Below, piece after piece: positions 8,456-16,641 of a stretch of 64,000 nt of DNA; the first letter of the stretch is position 1, and every line of letters starts with the position of its first letter. This stretch comes from DATGPD01 sp041398565. GTDB taxonomy: Bacteria; Planctomycetota; UBA1135; UBA2386. The DNA lies in the NCBI GenBank assembly GCA_041398565.1, contig JAWKUN010000002.1:1860001-1924000 (forward strand), written 5' to 3'. Both the position numbers and the translations under genes were made by a program. A model generated the notes under the pieces. The model had not been told where the DNA came from. It was given only the letters and a program-made list of their open reading frames with translations, and ran no database searches.

Positions 8456-9739
8456 CTACGAGCGCGCTTCGAACATCACCGAGTTCGAGCCCTGGCCGGG
8501 CAGCACTGCGCCGGGGAAGGTGACGTACTGGGCGAACACGGCGCGATCGAGCACCAAGTCCGGCGGCAACGCCAGGCGGTAGCTGACGGCGCCGTGGACG
8601 TCGGTGACGAAGGGTCCGAACGGCAACTCGGGCGACACGAGGATGCCGCCGAAGTCGACGATCGTCGGCAGCGACACGCACACCGGACGGAAGCCGAGCA
8701 CCAGCAGCGCCAGTTCATTGGGTGCCGCCGTGAGCTGCAAGTCCACGTAGCCGCCCTGCCGCACGTCACCGAGGTACTGGAGGTCGGGTGCGCTCGGCAC
8801 GGCGGCGAGCGACGAGGCGGTGAGGTTCAACGCAGGGCCCTGCACGGTGCACTCCGTCAAGCACACTGCACACGGGCCATCGCCGCCTCGAATGGTCGCG
8901 TTCGCGTGCCGAGCCTGCGAACCGCGCATGCGCAGCCCGGGGCCGCCTGAAGCCATGATCGTGTAGCAGCCGAATCCTGCCGGGTCGATACCGCCGCTCC
9001 CACCGGTGAGGCTGTTGCCGGGTGCCAGGTCGAGCGTGGAATCGACCGCGTCGAGGCCCGGTCCGCCGGGCCCGAACGAGGTGTACAGGTCGCTACCCCC
9101 TGCTCCGCCTCGGATCGTGCAGTTGCGCAGGGAGACGCGGCAGTGGCTGACGGCGAGGCCGGCGTATCCCTCGGCGCCGGCGACGGTCTGGTCGCGGCCG
9201 GCGAACTGGCAGGAGTCGAACTCGACGCAGGCGTCCGCAACCGATGCGTCAGGATGTCCGGAAGCGCCGTGGATGCGTCGCAGATGCACGTTCGTCGAGC
9301 GTCGTACCTGCAACGCAGGCTGTGCGGTGTAGCCGAAGAAGGAGACGGAATGAGCGATCGTGCAAGTGTCGAACGTGACGGCCCCAGCGCAGTCCTCGAC
9401 GACGATTTGTGCCCCTGGGCCATACGTTTGGACCGAGCCGACGTCGCGAATGACGACCTGTTGCGCGGGTGCCAGCGCGCGCACCGTGATCAACGATCCG
9501 GATTGAGCGTTGATCCGCACGGAGGCTTCACTGTCGCCGAGGATGCTGAGCGACTTGGCCGTGATGACGAACTGTGAGTACTGGCCGGGCCGGACCCGCA
9601 AGGACGCTCCGTCCGGGACGCTGGACACGGCAGCTGGCAAGTCGGTGAAATGCGTACCTGGGCCATTGCTGGCGTCGACGATGTAGGTCTGAGCGCAGAG
9701 GGTAGGCGCCAGAGAGATGGCTACGGCGGTTCTGAGCAT
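8456..9739 (-). CDS. Secreted right-handed beta-helix protein
   Basis: 427 residues from the ATG at 9739, chosen because a GGAG lies 7 nt upstream and MLRTAVAISLAPTLCAQ then forms a signal peptide ending in AQ. The following TYIVDASNGPGTHFTDLPAAVSSVPDG is the usual entry into a pectate-lyase-like parallel beta-helix. The body is made of short repeating strands rich in G, V, S and T (VVIRDVGSV, VHLRRIHGAS, VSLRNCTIRGG). The last ~90 residues are a separate beta-rich terminal domain. No catalytic residues can be assigned, so substrate binding or adhesion is only a guess. Confidence 0.78.
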   Translation of the reverse strand: MLRTAVAISLAPTLCAQTYIVDASNGPGTHFTDLPAAVSSVPDGASLRVRPGQYSQFVITAKSLSILGDSEASVRINAQSGSLITVRALAPAQQVVIRDVGSVQTYGPGAQIVVEDCAGAVTFDTCTIAHSVSFFGYTAQPALQVRRSTNVHLRRIHGASGHPDASVADACVEFDSCQFAGRDQTVAGAEGYAGLAVSHCRVSLRNCTIRGGAGGSDLYTSFGPGGPGLDAVDSTLDLAPGNSLTGGSGGIDPAGFGCYTIMASGGPGLRMRGSQARHANATIRGGDGPCAVCLTECTVQGPALNLTASSLAAVPSAPDLQYLGDVRQGGYVDLQLTAAPNELALLVLGFRPVCVSLPTIVDFGGILVSPELPFGPFVTDVHGAVSYRLALPPDLVLDRAVFAQYVTFPGAVLPGQGSNSVMFEARS

Positions 9740-10049
9740 GCTTCGGACTCCGATCAAATAGGGCGGGCGATGGAACCGGCCGCCATCATACATTGTCCAC
9801 TGGCCCTGGAGGGGATGCCGACCATTGGAACCTCGGCACTGTTTGCCAGGTCCAGCGCTGCATTTCTGTCACGATCCGTCCACGCGACGATCGTCGACGT
9901 CATGAGCCACCGACTCCGAAGAGTTGTTTGCGCCCGCCGGATTCTTGTCACTGCCGACGACTTCGCTTGCCGCAGTCGCACGGCTCCACCCTCCGGCAAC
10001 CGAGATTCGGACGTCGTCCGGACGGGGCGATCGTCTCCGCGGAGCGCGC
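9740..10049. other. Intergenic region between two minus-strand genes
   Basis: 310 bases with no supported gene. They contain the upstream region of the beta-helix gene starting at 9739 and the 3' flank of the gene ending at 10050. I see no tRNA, strong terminator hairpin or recognisable promoter. Confidence 0.5.
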
Positions 10050-12344
10050 CTACCGCTCGTAGGCGCCCATGTCGACGCCGCTGCCCTGGGGTCGGCTCGT
10101 GCCGGTGACGTCGGTCGCCGAGGCGCCGGAGGCGGTGCCGGTGTCGACGCACGGGCTGCCGCTCCCGAGCATGAGGCCGTCGTCGCGCGTGCCGAAGCGG
10201 TCGTCGGCGCCGTCCAGGTCGTTGGTGTCGTCGAACGCCGGGTCGCCGTGGCTGTTGCCGCCGCCGTCGCTGACGCCGGACAAGCCGCCTTGCATGTTGC
10301 TGGTGGTCATCGTCGCCGACGCGCCGGGGCCCGACAGCACCCAGGCGAGCGAACTGTTGCCGCCGCGGAAGATGCAGTCGAGGATCTGACAGTCGCCATT
10401 GGTGGTGATGGCGCGCGTGCCGGTCGCGGCGTTGTTGTAGAAGGTGCAGCCGCGCACCAGCGAATCGTCGTTCACCCACAGCACGCCGACGTTCCAGGCT
10501 GAGTTGGCGGCGAAGACGCAGTCGCGGCAGGTGAGCACGACGTTGCTGGTGATCGCCGCCGCCAGCGACGCGAAGTTGCGAGTGAACACGCAGCGCGCGA
10601 AGCCACTGGCGGTGCCGGCTTCGATGTGGACGCTGCCGCCGGAGTTGGTCGCGCGGTTGTCTGCGAAGAGGCTGTCGTCGCACTGGATCGTGCCGCTGCT
10701 CAGGTAGACGGCGCCGCCGTCTTGCGCCGCGCTGTTCCAGTCGAGCTGCAAGTGGGCCAGGGTGACGGTGCCGCTCGCCAGGATGCCGGCGCCGTAGGCA
10801 TCGCCACCGCTGCCGTCGGCATTGCCGCCGCGCACGATGCAGCCGTCGAGGGTGGTGTTGCTGCCGGCGGTCACCACGTGGTAGGCGTTCTCGCCGTTGT
10901 TGGTGAGACCGCTGTCGTCGCCGGCGATGTCGCCGCTGAGGATGGTCTGGTGGGCGACCCAGTTGCGCTGGCTGCGCTGGCCCTCGCTGCCGGCGAAACC
11001 GCCGTACACCGGCGCGTTCGCCGCCAGCGTGAAGGTGTCCGTGCGCTGGGTGCCCGGCACGTAGCGCCCGGCCGCCACCCACACCTCGTCACCGCTCTGC
11101 GCCGCCGCCAGCGCGTCGCCGAGGTCGGTGTAGGCGTTGGCCCAAGACGTGCCGTTCTGCAGGCCGGAGGCATTCGTATCGACGAAGCGCACCACCGTCG
11201 CATCGACGTTGAAGGGCAGCGCGTTGGTGCCCAGGCTGCCGGTGCTCACCGTGACGTTGACGGTGCCGTTGATGCCGTGCGGCACCTCCACGGTCAACTG
11301 CGTGGTGGAGGCCGCCAGCACCGTTGCGGCAGTCGCACCGAACATCACCGTGTTGGCGAAGGTGATCGGCTGGAAGGCGGTGCCGCTGAGGACGACCGTC
11401 GCTCCCTGCGGCGCGGAGCTCGGAGCGATGCTGGACAGGTTCGGGCCGGCAGAGACGGTGAGCTGGTAGGGGCGCGTGTCGGTGCCGGCAGCATTGGTGG
11501 CGGTGATCGAGAACGATGCCATGCCGACGACGGTCGGCGTCCCGGCGATGACGCCGGCCGAGGCATCGAGCTGGATCCCCGCCGGCAGGGAGCCCGCGCT
11601 CACCGACCACGTGATGGGGGTCGTCCCCGAAGCGAGGAACGGCATCAGGTAGACCGACTGCAGGGTGGCGCCCGGCAGCGGCGACGACGGACCGGTGATC
11701 GTCGGTGGCGTCAGGTTGCTGAGCACCACCAGAGTCAGCTCATGGGTGTCGGTGCCGTGCGCGTTGCTGACGGAGACGGTGAACGTCGAGCTACCCGCCG
11801 TCGTCGGGGTGCCGCCGAGCGCGCCGGTCGCAGGGTCGAGGCCGATGCCATCGGGCAGGGTGCCAGACGCCAGCGCCCAGGTGAGCGGCGCGGTGCCGGT
11901 CGCCGCCAGCGTCTGTGCGTAGTCGGCGCCGATGGTGCCGTCGGGCAGGGCCGTCGTCGTGATCGCCGGCGCCACGCCGATGCGCAGCGAGAACTCGGCG
12001 TCGGCGTGGCCGAAGGCGTTGGTCGCCCGCACGGTGAACGCGGCCGTCTCCTCGGCCGTCGGCGTGCCGCCGAGCTCGCCGTTGGTCGCGTCGAGGACCA
12101 GGCCCTGCGGGGGCGCCCCGTCGACGACGGTCCAGGCCATCGGCTGCGCGCCAGTGGCGCCGAAGGTGAAGCTGTACGCCTGCCCCAAGGTGCCGGCCGC
12201 CAGCGGTCCGGTCGTGGTGATGGAGGGGGCTTGGCCCACGCTGCTGAGAGCACAGGCGGTCAGCAGACCGAACACGACGATCGCGGTCGCTGCGCATGCG
12301 ACCTGCCAAGGCTTGCGGACGCTCATCATTCCCGCCCGATTCAT
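10050..12344 (-). CDS. Lipoprotein with Ig-like, IPT/TIG and choice-of-anchor Q beta-helix domains
   Basis: 764 residues. The N-terminus has a hydrophobic stretch ending in the lipobox LLTAC, so the mature protein is probably lipid-anchored. Residues ~36-300 contain three putative-Ig (He_PIG-like) repeats with the signatures ITTTGPLAAGTLGQAYSF, LDATNGELGGTPT and LDPATGALGGTPT. About 300-385 resemble an IPT/TIG domain (PNLSSIAPSSAPQGATVVLSG). The rest is a parallel beta-helix that ends with SPCVDTGTASGAS and a final GSGVDMGAYE, the hallmark of choice-of-anchor Q proteins. The start at 12344 is uncertain; ATGs at 12329 and 12326 follow GGGCGGGA. Function is probably adhesion or polysaccharide interaction, by inference. 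Confidence 0.85.
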   Translation of the reverse strand: MNRAGMMSVRKPWQVACAATAIVVFGLLTACALSSVGQAPSITTTGPLAAGTLGQAYSFTFGATGAQPMAWTVVDGAPPQGLVLDATNGELGGTPTAEETAAFTVRATNAFGHADAEFSLRIGVAPAITTTALPDGTIGADYAQTLAATGTAPLTWALASGTLPDGIGLDPATGALGGTPTTAGSSTFTVSVSNAHGTDTHELTLVVLSNLTPPTITGPSSPLPGATLQSVYLMPFLASGTTPITWSVSAGSLPAGIQLDASAGVIAGTPTVVGMASFSITATNAAGTDTRPYQLTVSAGPNLSSIAPSSAPQGATVVLSGTAFQPITFANTVMFGATAATVLAASTTQLTVEVPHGINGTVNVTVSTGSLGTNALPFNVDATVVRFVDTNASGLQNGTSWANAYTDLGDALAAAQSGDEVWVAAGRYVPGTQRTDTFTLAANAPVYGGFAGSEGQRSQRNWVAHQTILSGDIAGDDSGLTNNGENAYHVVTAGSNTTLDGCIVRGGNADGSGGDAYGAGILASGTVTLAHLQLDWNSAAQDGGAVYLSSGTIQCDDSLFADNRATNSGGSVHIEAGTASGFARCVFTRNFASLAAAITSNVVLTCRDCVFAANSAWNVGVLWVNDDSLVRGCTFYNNAATGTRAITTNGDCQILDCIFRGGNSSLAWVLSGPGASATMTTSNMQGGLSGVSDGGGNSHGDPAFDDTNDLDGADDRFGTRDDGLMLGSGSPCVDTGTASGASATDVTGTSRPQGSGVDMGAYER

Positions 12345-12426
12345 CGGCCAGGAACCGCCGCGACCTGGTGTGCGACCCGGAGGCGACCGCCGCGCGCGAC
12401 CTTCCCTGCACTGTCGGAGGGTCGCG

Positions 12427-13029
12427 TCAGCCGCGCGGCGCGCTCACCCCGGGGTCACCGCGGACGAAGAAGCGGTAGGGCTTGGCGGCCCACGCGCCGG
12501 CGTAGTCGACCCCGATGCGTGGTCCGCGTGCCACCCGCCTCGGCGCCACGCGGTTTCCGGCCGCCAGGGTGAGCTGTCCGGCACAGAGGTCGAGCCGGTT
12601 GTGGGCCAGGGTGATGCCCAGCGCGCGTGCGAGGCGGCCCGGACCGTCGGTGCGGATGTCCGGCGGGATGCCTCTCAGAGGTGCCAGACCGCGCAGCAAC
12701 ACCGCCGAGGCCGTGCCTTCGCGCTCGCACACGACGTTCATGCAGTGGTGCATGCCGTAGATCAGGTAGACGTAGGCGTGGCCGGGCGGACCGAACATCA
12801 CGTCGGTGCGCGCAGTCCGCCCCTTGGAGGCGTGCGAGGCCAGGTCGCGCTCGCCGAGGTACGCCTCGGTCTCGACGACGACGCCGCAGCGGAGAGACTC
12901 GCCTCGGCGGTGCACCAGGATGGCACCGAGAAGCTCGCGCGCCACCACCAGGGCGCTGCGCGCGAAGAACGCGCGCGGCAGCGGCCGCAGCGGCGATGGT
13001 GCCGAGTCGTGCTCGACCTGCGCCGTCAC
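12427..13029 (-). CDS. mpg: DNA-3-methyladenine glycosylase (AAG/MPG family)
   Basis: 200 residues, the normal length for this monofunctional base-excision glycosylase, which flips out and removes alkylated purines. Visible family motifs are RSALVVARELLGAILVHR, the active-site region GVVVETEAYLGERDLASHA (catalytic Glu in ETEAY), MFGPPGHAYVYLIYGMH and MNVVCE. Translation starts at a GTG at 13029 that overlaps the TGA of the upstream SprT-like gene (GTGA), indicating translational coupling. It is not related to bacterial AlkA or Tag. Confidence 0.93.
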   Translation of the reverse strand: MTAQVEHDSAPSPLRPLPRAFFARSALVVARELLGAILVHRRGESLRCGVVVETEAYLGERDLASHASKGRTARTDVMFGPPGHAYVYLIYGMHHCMNVVCEREGTASAVLLRGLAPLRGIPPDIRTDGPGRLARALGITLAHNRLDLCAGQLTLAAGNRVAPRRVARGPRIGVDYAGAWAAKPYRFFVRGDPGVSAPRG

Positions 13030-13889
13030 GAACTCGCCCGCAACTGCCTGGCGGCGGCGATGAGGCGGCTGATGTTCGCGGCCAGCCAGGCCTCGGCGCG
13101 CGCATGATCGGGGTGGGCGCGCTCCCGGCGGCGAAACTCGGGCCCGTGCTTCACCCAGCGACCCCTGGCGTCGCGCCGCGGCGGCAGCGCCGCGTGCAGC
13201 AGTTCGTGGAACAGAACGCTACGCACGAACCACGCCGGCACCGTGCCGTGGTCGAGGACCGGGTGGATGCGCACGTGGTCGACGTCGGGGTCGTAGAGTC
13301 CGAGTTGGAGCGAGTGGCGAGCGCGCCCGTGCGGCCGCCCCCAACCGAGGCCCGGCTCGCGGGCGAGATCGTCGAGCCAACCGCCGGCGCGCACCTCGCG
13401 GCTCAGCGCCACCAGGTCGTGTACCGCACCGACCGGCTGCGGCCGTGGCGCCTGCTTGGGCCGCGCTGGCAGGCGGTCGAGTGCCGCGTCGATCCAAGCG
13501 TCGAGCAGGGCTACGGCGTCGCGGTCGCGCCGGCCGCACGCCACCCAGGTCGCCAGCGCCCGCACCACGGGTTGCGGGGCCTCGGCGAAGAACGCGTGCA
13601 GGCGTACACGGTAGACGTTGCCGGTGCGGCTCAGCTGCACCGGTAGGGTGCGCGAGCGGCCGAAACGCACGTCGACGTGGCGCCCGGCTCGCGCCGAGAG
13701 CACGAAGGCGATCGCCGCCGCCGAGTCCCCAGCCGAGTCCCCAGCCGGGGGCGCCGCCGAGTCCACCGACGACTCCTCCGCCGGCGTGTCGTCGACCGCA
13801 GCCGTGGCCAAACGATCCGCCGGCGCCGAGTGCGGTGCAGCGGAGTCGTTCCAGGGCAGCAGAGGGTGGGGCGAAGTTCGCTTGGGCAT
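13026..13889 (-). CDS. SprT-like zinc metallopeptidase
   Basis: 287 residues from the ATG at 13889; a GTG 27 nt upstream is also possible. The N-terminal ~70 residues are low-complexity and rich in alanine and serine (AGDSAGDSAA). The C-terminal half has RSVLFHELLHAAL, an HExxH zinc-binding site, followed by KHGPEFRRRERAHP, which supplies the third ligand region in the SprT/Spartan fold. Family members are linked to cleavage of DNA-protein crosslinks. Overlap with the glycosylase gene suggests a shared repair context, but that is inference. Confidence 0.75.
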   Translation of the reverse strand: MPKRTSPHPLLPWNDSAAPHSAPADRLATAAVDDTPAEESSVDSAAPPAGDSAGDSAAAIAFVLSARAGRHVDVRFGRSRTLPVQLSRTGNVYRVRLHAFFAEAPQPVVRALATWVACGRRDRDAVALLDAWIDAALDRLPARPKQAPRPQPVGAVHDLVALSREVRAGGWLDDLAREPGLGWGRPHGRARHSLQLGLYDPDVDHVRIHPVLDHGTVPAWFVRSVLFHELLHAALPPRRDARGRWVKHGPEFRRRERAHPDHARAEAWLAANISRLIAAARQLRASS

Positions 13890-14026
13890 CAGGTGCGCAG
13901 GTTGCCATCCTGCCACGCCGGCGCTGCCACCGCAGCTCCGGCGTCGACGGGAACGCGGGTCGGGGACCAGGGTCGGTCAAGTCGGTGCGCCCGCCGGTCG
14001 AAAACCCTGCCGGGAGGAGAGGGAGA

Positions 14027-15172
14027 ATGGAGGTCTGTTGCCGGCGCGACCGTGGGTCCGTGCACGTCGTCCTGCTGCTGGTCGCGGTGGCGACGGCGGC
14101 CGTGGTGGCGGCGGCCGAGACCGCAGCCGTGGCGCTGCGGCGCCGCGGCGAACGCCTGCAGGCGGTGGAGCGGCGCGTCGCGGCGGTGGTCGACGCCACC
14201 GCTTCCTACTACCGCGCCAACCTGTCGTTGCCGGCGACGCTGGGCGCCCTGGTCGGTGGCGGCTACCTCGACCCCGACGACACGTTCGATCCGTTCGTGC
14301 CCACCGCGAGCCTGCGTCTGCGCCGTCGCCAGGTGCGCGGCACGCTCACCGTCTGGAGCCGTGGCGGTAACCACGTGGACGAGCGCGGTGCGGGGGACGA
14401 CGTTTCGTGCAGCGTCACCGGAGTGTTGCTCGGCACGCAGCTCACCCACGACCTCGGCCGGCAATTCGCGCGCGCGGTGGCGAGCCGCGTCGGATCCAGT
14501 CGGAGTGCGAGCGATCTGGACGCCGGCAACGCGGCGCGCTACGCCATTCTGGCGAGCGAGCGCACGTGGCTGGAGTCCAACGCCACCGCTGCCGACTGGC
14601 CGCGCCGTCTGGTCGAGCACCTCGCCGCGGCAGCGCGCACACTGCCGGCGGCGTCCGCCGCGTCCGGGCGCGGCACCGCGGCGCTCGACCAGGCGTCGGC
14701 GGCGGTCGCGGCCGACGCCGACGGCGTGGCAGCGACGCTGCAGGGAGCGGTCGTGGCGCGCGGAGCGCTCACTGCGGCGGACGTGCGCGGCCTCGGCCTG
14801 CCCCGGGCGGCCGCGCGCTCGCTGCGCGCCGGCCTGCTGCAGATCGACGACGTGCAGCGGGCGCACCGGAGCGGTGTGCTGGCCGTGGCCGCCTGGCGCA
14901 GCCGCGCCAGCGACCGTCTCGCCGGCCTGCACGCGCGCCTCGTGGCGGCGCTGCTGGAGGCACAGGATGGCGACTCGGGCCTGCAGCACCCGCTGGCCGG
15001 CAGCGCCGGCATCGATGCCGCCGTGGCCGCGCTCGGTCTGCCGGCCGAAGCGCGCACCGACGGTTTCGCGCGCGCCTGGCGCCTCGAACCGGCCCCGGGT
15101 TACGGGGTGCGCTCGCGAGGACCCGACCGCAGGGCCGGAACCGCCGACGATCGCGTCTACGCCGCCTGGTGA
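14027..15172 (+). CDS. GspG-like pseudopilin-related membrane protein
   Basis: 381 residues from the ATG at 14027, preceded by a strong GGGAGGAG-type ribosome binding site. Residues ~11-33 form a single membrane helix (VHVVLLLVAVATAAVVAAAE), followed by a long alpha helix, TASYYRANLSLPATLGALVGGGYLD and DTFDPFVP. This matches the pattern of type II secretion major pseudopilins. The C-terminus RGPDRRAGTADDRV resembles the calcium-binding tail of GspG. A clear G|FTLIE cleavage site is missing, and a ~200-residue alanine-rich helical insert is unusual. A role in a secretion or pilus machine is inference. Confidence 0.6.
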   Translation: MEVCCRRDRGSVHVVLLLVAVATAAVVAAAETAAVALRRRGERLQAVERRVAAVVDATASYYRANLSLPATLGALVGGGYLDPDDTFDPFVPTASLRLRRRQVRGTLTVWSRGGNHVDERGAGDDVSCSVTGVLLGTQLTHDLGRQFARAVASRVGSSRSASDLDAGNAARYAILASERTWLESNATAADWPRRLVEHLAAAARTLPAASAASGRGTAALDQASAAVAADADGVAATLQGAVVARGALTAADVRGLGLPRAAARSLRAGLLQIDDVQRAHRSGVLAVAAWRSRASDRLAGLHARLVAALLEAQDGDSGLQHPLAGSAGIDAAVAALGLPAEARTDGFARAWRLEPAPGYGVRSRGPDRRAGTADDRVYAAW

Positions 15173-15331
15173 CGCACGCATGACGCGGTCTGCCGGTGCG
15201 CGGCCCGATGCGCCGATGGCAGGGGGGTGCTGAGCGCGCCCGCAGACTTCCGCGGGTCGTGCGGGCCGCGCTCTTGAGTCGCCTCCTCCCTGGCGAGTAC
15301 GCTGGCCGGCTTTCCCACTGCGGTCAGCAAC

Positions 15332-16429
15332 ATGAGCAAGGTCTACGACATCGCCGTCCTTCCCGGCGACGGCATCGGCGAAGAAGTGGTGTGCGAGGGT
15401 CTGCGCGTTCTCTCGGCTGCCGAGGAGGTGTTCGGCTTCAAGACGAAGCGGGAGCACCTGCCCTACGGCGCCGACCACTTCCTCGCGACCGGGGAGACGA
15501 TGCCGGACGTCGCCTTCGATCGCATCCGGCAGATGCACGCGGTGCTGCTGGGCGCGATCGGCGACCCCCGTATCGAGGTGGGCAAGCTCGAGTTCGCGAT
15601 CATCGCCGGCCTGCGCTTCAAGCTGGACCTCTTCGTCAATCTGCGGCCGATCCGCTTGTTCAACGAGGCGCTGTGTCCACTTCGGGACAAGAAGCCCGAA
15701 GACATCGACATGGTGATCTGCCGCGAGAACACCGAGGACGCCTACGCCGGCATCTACGGCTTCTTGAAGAAGGGCACGCCGGACGAGGTCGCCAACCAGA
15801 CGATGATCTACACCCGGCGCGGCACCGAGCGCATCATCCGCTACGCGTTCGAGCTGGCACGCAAGCGCGGGCCGAAGCCCGGGGCCGACAAGGCGCAGGT
15901 GACGCTCATCGACAAGGCCAATGCGGTGCGCGCGCAGGACCTGTGGACGCGCACCTTCGCCGAGGTCGCCAGCGAGTATCCCGACGTCAAGACCGACCAC
16001 GCCTACATCGACGCCGCCTGCATGTGGATGGTGAAGAACCCCGAGTGGTTCGACGTCGCGGTCACCCCCAACCTGTTCGGCGACATCATCACCGACCTCG
16101 GCGCCATGGTGCAGGGTGGCATGGGCATCGCTGCGTCGGGCAACATCCATCCCGGGCGCGTCTCGATGTTCGAGCCGATCCACGGCTCGGCGCCGAAGTA
16201 CCGCGGCCAGAACAAGGCCAATCCGCTGGCCACGATCATGGCGGTGTCGATGCTCCTGGACCACGTCGGCGAGGTCGAGGCGTCGCACGCCGTCGAGCAG
16301 GCGGTGGCCCGCTTGCTGCGCTCCGGCAAGATCGCCAGCCTCCAGGCCGGGCACCACGCGACCGACGAACTCGGCAAGATGGTGGAGTCCGAGCTGCGCG
16401 CCGCCGCGGACAAGCTCGCCCGCCGCTGA
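15332..16429 (+). CDS. leuB: 3-isopropylmalate / isocitrate dehydrogenase family enzyme
   Basis: 365 residues with the beta-decarboxylating dehydrogenase fold. Visible are IAVLPGDGIGEEVV at the N-terminus, the substrate helix FKLDLFVNLRPIRL, CRENTEDAYAGIYG, the catalytic Lys region TLIDKANAVR, the metal-binding NLFGDIITDLGA, and the nucleotide-binding GNIHPGRVSMFEPIHGSAP. The FEPIHGSAP type suggests NAD use. Leucine synthesis (LeuB) is the likeliest assignment. However, the helix reads LEFAIIAGLRF rather than the typical GLLALRK, and the CPLRDKKPEDIDMVI segment recalls tartrate/malate dehydrogenases. The substrate, and hence the symbol, is therefore tentative. Confidence 0.75.
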   Translation: MSKVYDIAVLPGDGIGEEVVCEGLRVLSAAEEVFGFKTKREHLPYGADHFLATGETMPDVAFDRIRQMHAVLLGAIGDPRIEVGKLEFAIIAGLRFKLDLFVNLRPIRLFNEALCPLRDKKPEDIDMVICRENTEDAYAGIYGFLKKGTPDEVANQTMIYTRRGTERIIRYAFELARKRGPKPGADKAQVTLIDKANAVRAQDLWTRTFAEVASEYPDVKTDHAYIDAACMWMVKNPEWFDVAVTPNLFGDIITDLGAMVQGGMGIAASGNIHPGRVSMFEPIHGSAPKYRGQNKANPLATIMAVSMLLDHVGEVEASHAVEQAVARLLRSGKIASLQAGHHATDELGKMVESELRAAADKLARR

Positions 16430-16460
16430 GACCCCGAGAAGAAATCATGATACGGGCTCT

Positions 16461-16529
16461 CAGATTGCCCCCGGTGGCCGCATCCGCGGCCACGCAGAGA
16501 GTGAGAAACCGATTGTTTCTCACTCTCTG
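16461..16529. terminator. Two adjacent perfect hairpins after the dehydrogenase gene
   Basis: A hairpin with arms GTGGCCGC and GCGGCCAC around a 4-nt loop (within 16471-16495) is followed directly by one with arms CAGAGAGTGAGAAAC (16495-16509) and its exact complement (16515-16529) around CGATT. They begin some 45-65 nt after the stop at 16429, a fitting place for transcription termination. There is no clear U-tract, and the paired design also suits a REP-type element. Confidence 0.65.
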
Positions 16530-16641
16530 AGGCGTGCCATGATGCTCGCGACCTTGCGCTCGCCCGACGCGTTCGAATGTGCGCAGCCGCCCTCGTTGCG
16601 CGACGACTGACCGGCTCCCTAGCCAGACCTGCGACCGACCG

